Below are positions 61,030-64,000 of a stretch of DNA of 64,000 nucleotides, in pieces. The notes beneath the pieces are model-generated. The model saw only the letters and a list, made by a program, of their open reading frames with translations. It had not been told where the DNA came from and ran no database searches. The stretch is taken from NCBI RefSeq assembly GCF_003330845.1, contig NZ_CP026121.1, forward strand, positions 3,019,501 through 3,083,500. The letters are read 5' to 3'. A program made the translations under genes and the position numbers. Within the stretch, counting starts at the first letter, position 1. The number at the start of each line of letters is the position of its first letter. The stretch is from Streptomyces sp. Go-475 (GTDB lineage Bacteria > Actinomycetota > Actinomycetes > Streptomycetales > Streptomycetaceae).

Positions 61030-61626
61030 TCAGCCCCCCGCCGCCGCGAACGCCCCCCGAGCCATCCGATGCAGCAACTCCGCCGTGGCCCCCCGCCCGG
61101 GCAACGACCCGGCCCGCCCCAGATGCGGCGTGGAGTTCAGCAGCCCGAACACCGAGTGCACGGCGGACCGAGCCGCCGGCTCCCCCAGCCCCGGGTACAC
61201 CTCCCGCACCACCCCCACCCACAGCTCCACGTACTGCCGCTGCAGCTGCCGCACCATCTTCCGGTCGCTGTCCCGGAGGCGATCCAGCTCCCGGTCGTGC
61301 AGGGTGATCAGAGGCCGGTCGTCGAGCGCGAAGTCGATATGCCCCTCGATCAGCGAGTCGAGGACCGCCTCCGCCCCCGCACCCCCGTCCGCCTCCGCAA
61401 CCCGCCGCTTCGCCCCGGTCAGCAACTGCCCGCTGATCCCCACCAGCAGCTCCGCGAGCATCGCGTCCTTGCCCGCGAAGTGCCGGTACAGCCCGGGCCC
61501 GCTGATCCCGACCGCGGCGCCTATCTCGTCGACTCCGACCCCGTGGAAGCCCCGCTCGGCGAAGAGCCGGGCGGCCTCCTTCAGGATCTGCTCGCGTCGG
61601 GTGGGGGCGTCGGTTCTCGTGGCCAT
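61030..61626 (-). CDS. TetR family regulator of the acyl-CoA carboxylase operon
   Basis: This 198-residue protein has the helix-turn-helix REQILKEAARLFAERGFHGV and IGAAVGISGPGLYRHFAGKD, and a helical ligand domain. It is divergent from the acyl-CoA carboxylase beta gene, with 86 bp between starts. Two 16-bp GTTA-N8-TAAC-like sites there make it the probable local repressor. By context it senses an acyl-CoA of leucine or isovalerate breakdown; SACE- or LiuR-like names would be premature. Confidence 0.88.
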   Translation of the reverse strand: MATRTDAPTRREQILKEAARLFAERGFHGVGVDEIGAAVGISGPGLYRHFAGKDAMLAELLVGISGQLLTGAKRRVAEADGGAGAEAVLDSLIEGHIDFALDDRPLITLHDRELDRLRDSDRKMVRQLQRQYVELWVGVVREVYPGLGEPAARSAVHSVFGLLNSTPHLGRAGSLPGRGATAELLHRMARGAFAAAGG

Positions 61627-61648
61627 GAAAGCAATTCTAGACAGGGAG

Positions 61649-61693
61649 GTTAGCGGTCGTTAACCTGAAGGAAATGCGTTAACGCTCATTAAC
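61649..61693. promoter_or_regulatory. Tandem TetR operators
   Basis: GTTAGCGGTCGTTAAC (61649-61664) and GTTAACGCTCATTAAC (61678-61693) match at 13 of 16 positions, start 29 bp apart and are each nearly palindromic. They lie between the divergent TetR and carboxylase genes and likely bind two TetR dimers. Confidence 0.8.
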
Positions 61694-61712
61694 AAGGTGA
61701 GGGGACCGCAGG

Positions 61713-63329
61713 ATGCACGAGGCACCGGAGCTCACGAGCGCGGCAGACCCCGCGTCGGAGGCCTTTCGGGCCAACGAGGAGGCGCACCGCACCCTCGTGG
61801 CGGAGCTGCGCGCCAAGCTGGCCGCGGCCGCCCAGGGCGGCGGCGAGAAGGCCCGCGCCCGCCACACCGCGCGCGGCAAGCTGCTCCCCCGCGACCGCGT
61901 CGACACCCTCCTCGACCCCGGCTCGCCCTTCCTGGAGCTGGCCCCGCTCGCGGCCGACGGGATGTACGAGGGCCAGGCCCCGGCCGCCGGCGTCATCGCC
62001 GGCATCGGCCGGGTCAGCGGCCGCGAGACGGTGATCATCGCCAACGACGCCACGGTCAAGGGCGGCACGTACTACCCGATGACGGTCAAGAAGCACCTCC
62101 GCGCCCAGGAGGTCGCCCTCGACAACCGCCTCCCCTGCGTCTACCTGGTGGATTCCGGCGGCGCCTTCCTGCCCATGCAGGACGAGGTCTTCCCGGACCG
62201 GGACCACTTCGGCCGGATCTTCTACAACCAGGCCCGCATGTCCGGCGCCGGCATCCCCCAGATCGCCGCGGTCCTCGGCTCGTGCACGGCCGGCGGCGCG
62301 TACGTCCCGGCGATGAGCGACGAGGCGGTGATCGTCCGCAACCAGGGCACGATCTTCCTCGGCGGCCCGCCCCTGGTGAAGGCGGCCACGGGCGAGGTCG
62401 TCACGGCGGAGGAGCTGGGCGGCGGCGAGGTCCACTCCCGCGTCTCGGGCGTCACGGACCACCTCGCGGAGAACGACGCCCACGCGCTCCGCATCGTCCG
62501 TACGATCGTCTCCACCCTGCCCGCGCGCGGGGCGCTCCCCTGGGAGGTCACGGAGTCGATCGAGCCCAAGGTCGACCCGCACGGCCTCTACGGCGCGGTC
62601 CCGGTCGACTCCCGCACCCCGTACGACGTGCGCGAGATCATCGCCCGGGTCGTCGACGGCTCCCGCTTCGCCGAGTTCAAGTCCGAGTTCGGCCAGACCC
62701 TGGTCACCGGCTTCGCCCGGATCCACGGGCATCCGGTGGGCATCGTCGCCAACAACGGCATCCTGTTCGCCGAGTCCGCCCAGAAGGGCGCCCACTTCAT
62801 CGAGCTGTGCGACCAGCGCGGCATCCCGCTGGTCTTCCTGCAGAACATCTCGGGCTTCATGGTGGGCAAGGACTACGAGGCGGGCGGCATCGCCAAGCAC
62901 GGCGCCAAGATGGTCACGGCCGTGGCCTGCACCCGCGTACCGAAGCTCACGGTCGTGGTCGGCGGCTCGTACGGCGCGGGCAACTACTCCATGTGCGGCA
63001 GGGCGTACTCCCCCCGCTTCCTGTGGATGTGGCCGAACGCCAAGATCTCGGTCATGGGCGGCGAGCAGGCCGCCTCGGTCCTCGCCACGGTCAAGCGGGA
63101 CCAGCTGGAGGCCCGCGGCGAGTCCTGGCCCGCGGAGGAGGAGGACGCCTTCAAAGCCCCGATCCGCGCCCAGTACGAGCGCCAGGGCAACGCCTACTAC
63201 GCGACGGCCCGCCTCTGGGACGACGGTGTGATCGACCCGCTGGACACCCGCCAGGTCCTGGGCCTGGCCCTGACCGCGTGCGCCAACGCGCCCCTGGGTG
63301 ACCCCCAGTTCGGCGTCTTCCGGATGTGA
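61713..63329 (+). CDS. Acyl-CoA carboxylase beta subunit (methylcrotonyl-CoA carboxylase type)
   Basis: This 538-residue carboxyltransferase has the crotonase-like double domain. [74 protein letters not shown] and [38 protein letters not shown] are typical of the methylcrotonyl/geranyl-CoA beta subunits. It transfers carboxyl from biotin to the acyl-CoA. ATG 61713 follows GTGAGGGGACCGCAGG. The alpha subunit starts 14 bp after its stop, so the two form one operon under the divergent TetR. Confidence 0.92.
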   Translation: MHEAPELTSAADPASEAFRANEEAHRTLVAELRAKLAAAAQGGGEKARARHTARGKLLPRDRVDTLLDPGSPFLELAPLAADGMYEGQAPAAGVIAGIGRVSGRETVIIANDATVKGGTYYPMTVKKHLRAQEVALDNRLPCVYLVDSGGAFLPMQDEVFPDRDHFGRIFYNQARMSGAGIPQIAAVLGSCTAGGAYVPAMSDEAVIVRNQGTIFLGGPPLVKAATGEVVTAEELGGGEVHSRVSGVTDHLAENDAHALRIVRTIVSTLPARGALPWEVTESIEPKVDPHGLYGAVPVDSRTPYDVREIIARVVDGSRFAEFKSEFGQTLVTGFARIHGHPVGIVANNGILFAESAQKGAHFIELCDQRGIPLVFLQNISGFMVGKDYEAGGIAKHGAKMVTAVACTRVPKLTVVVGGSYGAGNYSMCGRAYSPRFLWMWPNAKISVMGGEQAASVLATVKRDQLEARGESWPAEEEDAFKAPIRAQYERQGNAYYATARLWDDGVIDPLDTRQVLGLALTACANAPLGDPQFGVFRM

Positions 63330-63343
63330 GGGGACGGACGACG

Positions 63344-64000
63344 ATGTTCGAGACAGTGCTGGTGGCCAACCGGGGCGAGATCGCCGTACGCGTCATCCGG
63401 ACGCTGCGGTCGATGGGCGTGCGCTCGGTGGCCGTCTTCTCCGACGCGGACGCCGACGCCCGGCACGTCCGCGAGGCGGACACGGCGGTGCGGATCGGCC
63501 CGGCCCCGGCGTCCGAGAGCTACCTGTCGGCGGAGCGCCTGCTGGAGGCGGCGGCCCGCACGGGCGCGCAGGCGGTCCACCCGGGCTACGGCTTCCTCGC
63601 CGAGAACGCCGCCTTCGCGCGCGCCTGCGCCGAGGCCGGCCTGGTCTTCATCGGCCCTCCGGCGGACGCGATCGCCCTGATGGGCGACAAGATCCGCGCC
63701 AAGGAGACGGTCCGGGAGGCCGGGGTGCCGGTGGTGCCCGGCGGCCGGGACCCGGAGCTGGCCGAGGCGGCCCGCGAGCTGGGCGCCCCGGTGCTGCTGA
63801 AGCCCAGCGCGGGCGGCGGCGGCAAGGGCATGCGCCTGGTGCGGGACCTGACCCGGCTGGAGGACGAGATCGCCTCGGCCCGCCGCGAGGCCCGCGCCTC
63901 CTTCGGCGACGACACGCTCCTCGTGGAGCGCTGGATCGACCGGCCCCGCCACATCGAGATCCAGGTCCTCGCGGACGGCCACGGCAACGTGGTCCACCTG
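63344..64000 (+). CDS. Acyl-CoA carboxylase alpha subunit, biotin carboxylase part (truncated by window)
   Basis: The first 219 residues of a biotin-dependent carboxylase alpha subunit run to the window edge. [69 protein letters not shown] and [16 protein letters not shown] are the biotin carboxylase N-domain and ATP-grasp glycine loop. The biotin carrier domain lies beyond the window. It is the ATP- and bicarbonate-using partner of the beta subunit. Downstream genes would test whether this is a leucine catabolic operon. Confidence 0.93.
   Translation, partial: MFETVLVANRGEIAVRVIRTLRSMGVRSVAVFSDADADARHVREADTAVRIGPAPASESYLSAERLLEAAARTGAQAVHPGYGFLAENAAFARACAEAGLVFIGPPADAIALMGDKIRAKETVREAGVPVVPGGRDPELAEAARELGAPVLLKPSAGGGGKGMRLVRDLTRLEDEIASARREARASFGDDTLLVERWIDRPRHIEIQVLADGHGNVVHL

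Overview
The window is high-GC actinobacterial chromosome, almost certainly Streptomyces. Codons end in G or C throughout, GTG starts and 4-bp GTGA/ATGA overlaps are common, and the gene families are typical of the genus (LXG-like toxin locus, PucR, lasso peptide, snapalysin-like protease, S37 tripeptidyl aminopeptidase). No rRNA, tRNA or CRISPR array was seen.

Region 1 (1-1710): GNAT fragment, cytidine-deaminase-like enzyme and a tandem-GNAT protein. Region 2 (1772-10442): a type VII secretion-linked polymorphic toxin locus. Three small helical proteins precede an 853-aa toxin and its presumed immunity protein, followed by 4 kb of decaying duplicates: truncated immunity copies, an orphan toxin-like tail, two copies of an unknown gene with complementary deletions, and a pentapeptide-repeat gene. 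Region 3 (10418-17426): MerR and imine-reductase-like pair, an intact IS481-family element with a 6-bp target duplication, then a LacI-controlled operon (Gfo/Idh/MocA oxidoreductase, dihydrodipicolinate-synthase-like protein, TIM-barrel isomerase).

Region 4 (17427-24500): scarred DNA. It holds a 43-bp-period tandem array able to form hairpins, an amidohydrolase, a degraded TnsA/TnsB (Tn7-like) transposon relic, a TetR/FAD-monooxygenase/SnoaL-like operon ending in a strong terminator, and fragments of two other redox genes. Region 5 (24509-31633): flavin reductase, hydrolase and aromatic monooxygenase divergent from a LysR regulator, then DHFR-like, MarR-GNAT and TIM-barrel genes. Region 6 (31809-36424): a compact lasso-peptide cluster in the order precursor, cyclase, RRE protein, leader peptidase, ABC exporter.

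Region 7 (36804-52827): mostly secreted or membrane proteins (Tat GH3 hexosaminidase, lipoprotein, S37 peptidase, fused ABC exporter, phytase-like esterase, beta-lactamase-like hydrolase, GT39 transferase, metalloprotease) plus PPK2. Region 8 (52928-57741): a PucR regulator divergent from a remnant of a sodium:solute symporter, an agmatinase-family ureohydrolase and a ThDP enzyme, probably guanidino-compound or arginine catabolism. Region 9 (57826-64000): phosphatase-like protein, acyl-CoA thioesterase, acyl-CoA dehydrogenase, and a TetR regulator divergent from acyl-CoA carboxylase beta and alpha subunits, the start of a leucine/isovalerate-type degradation operon that runs off the window.
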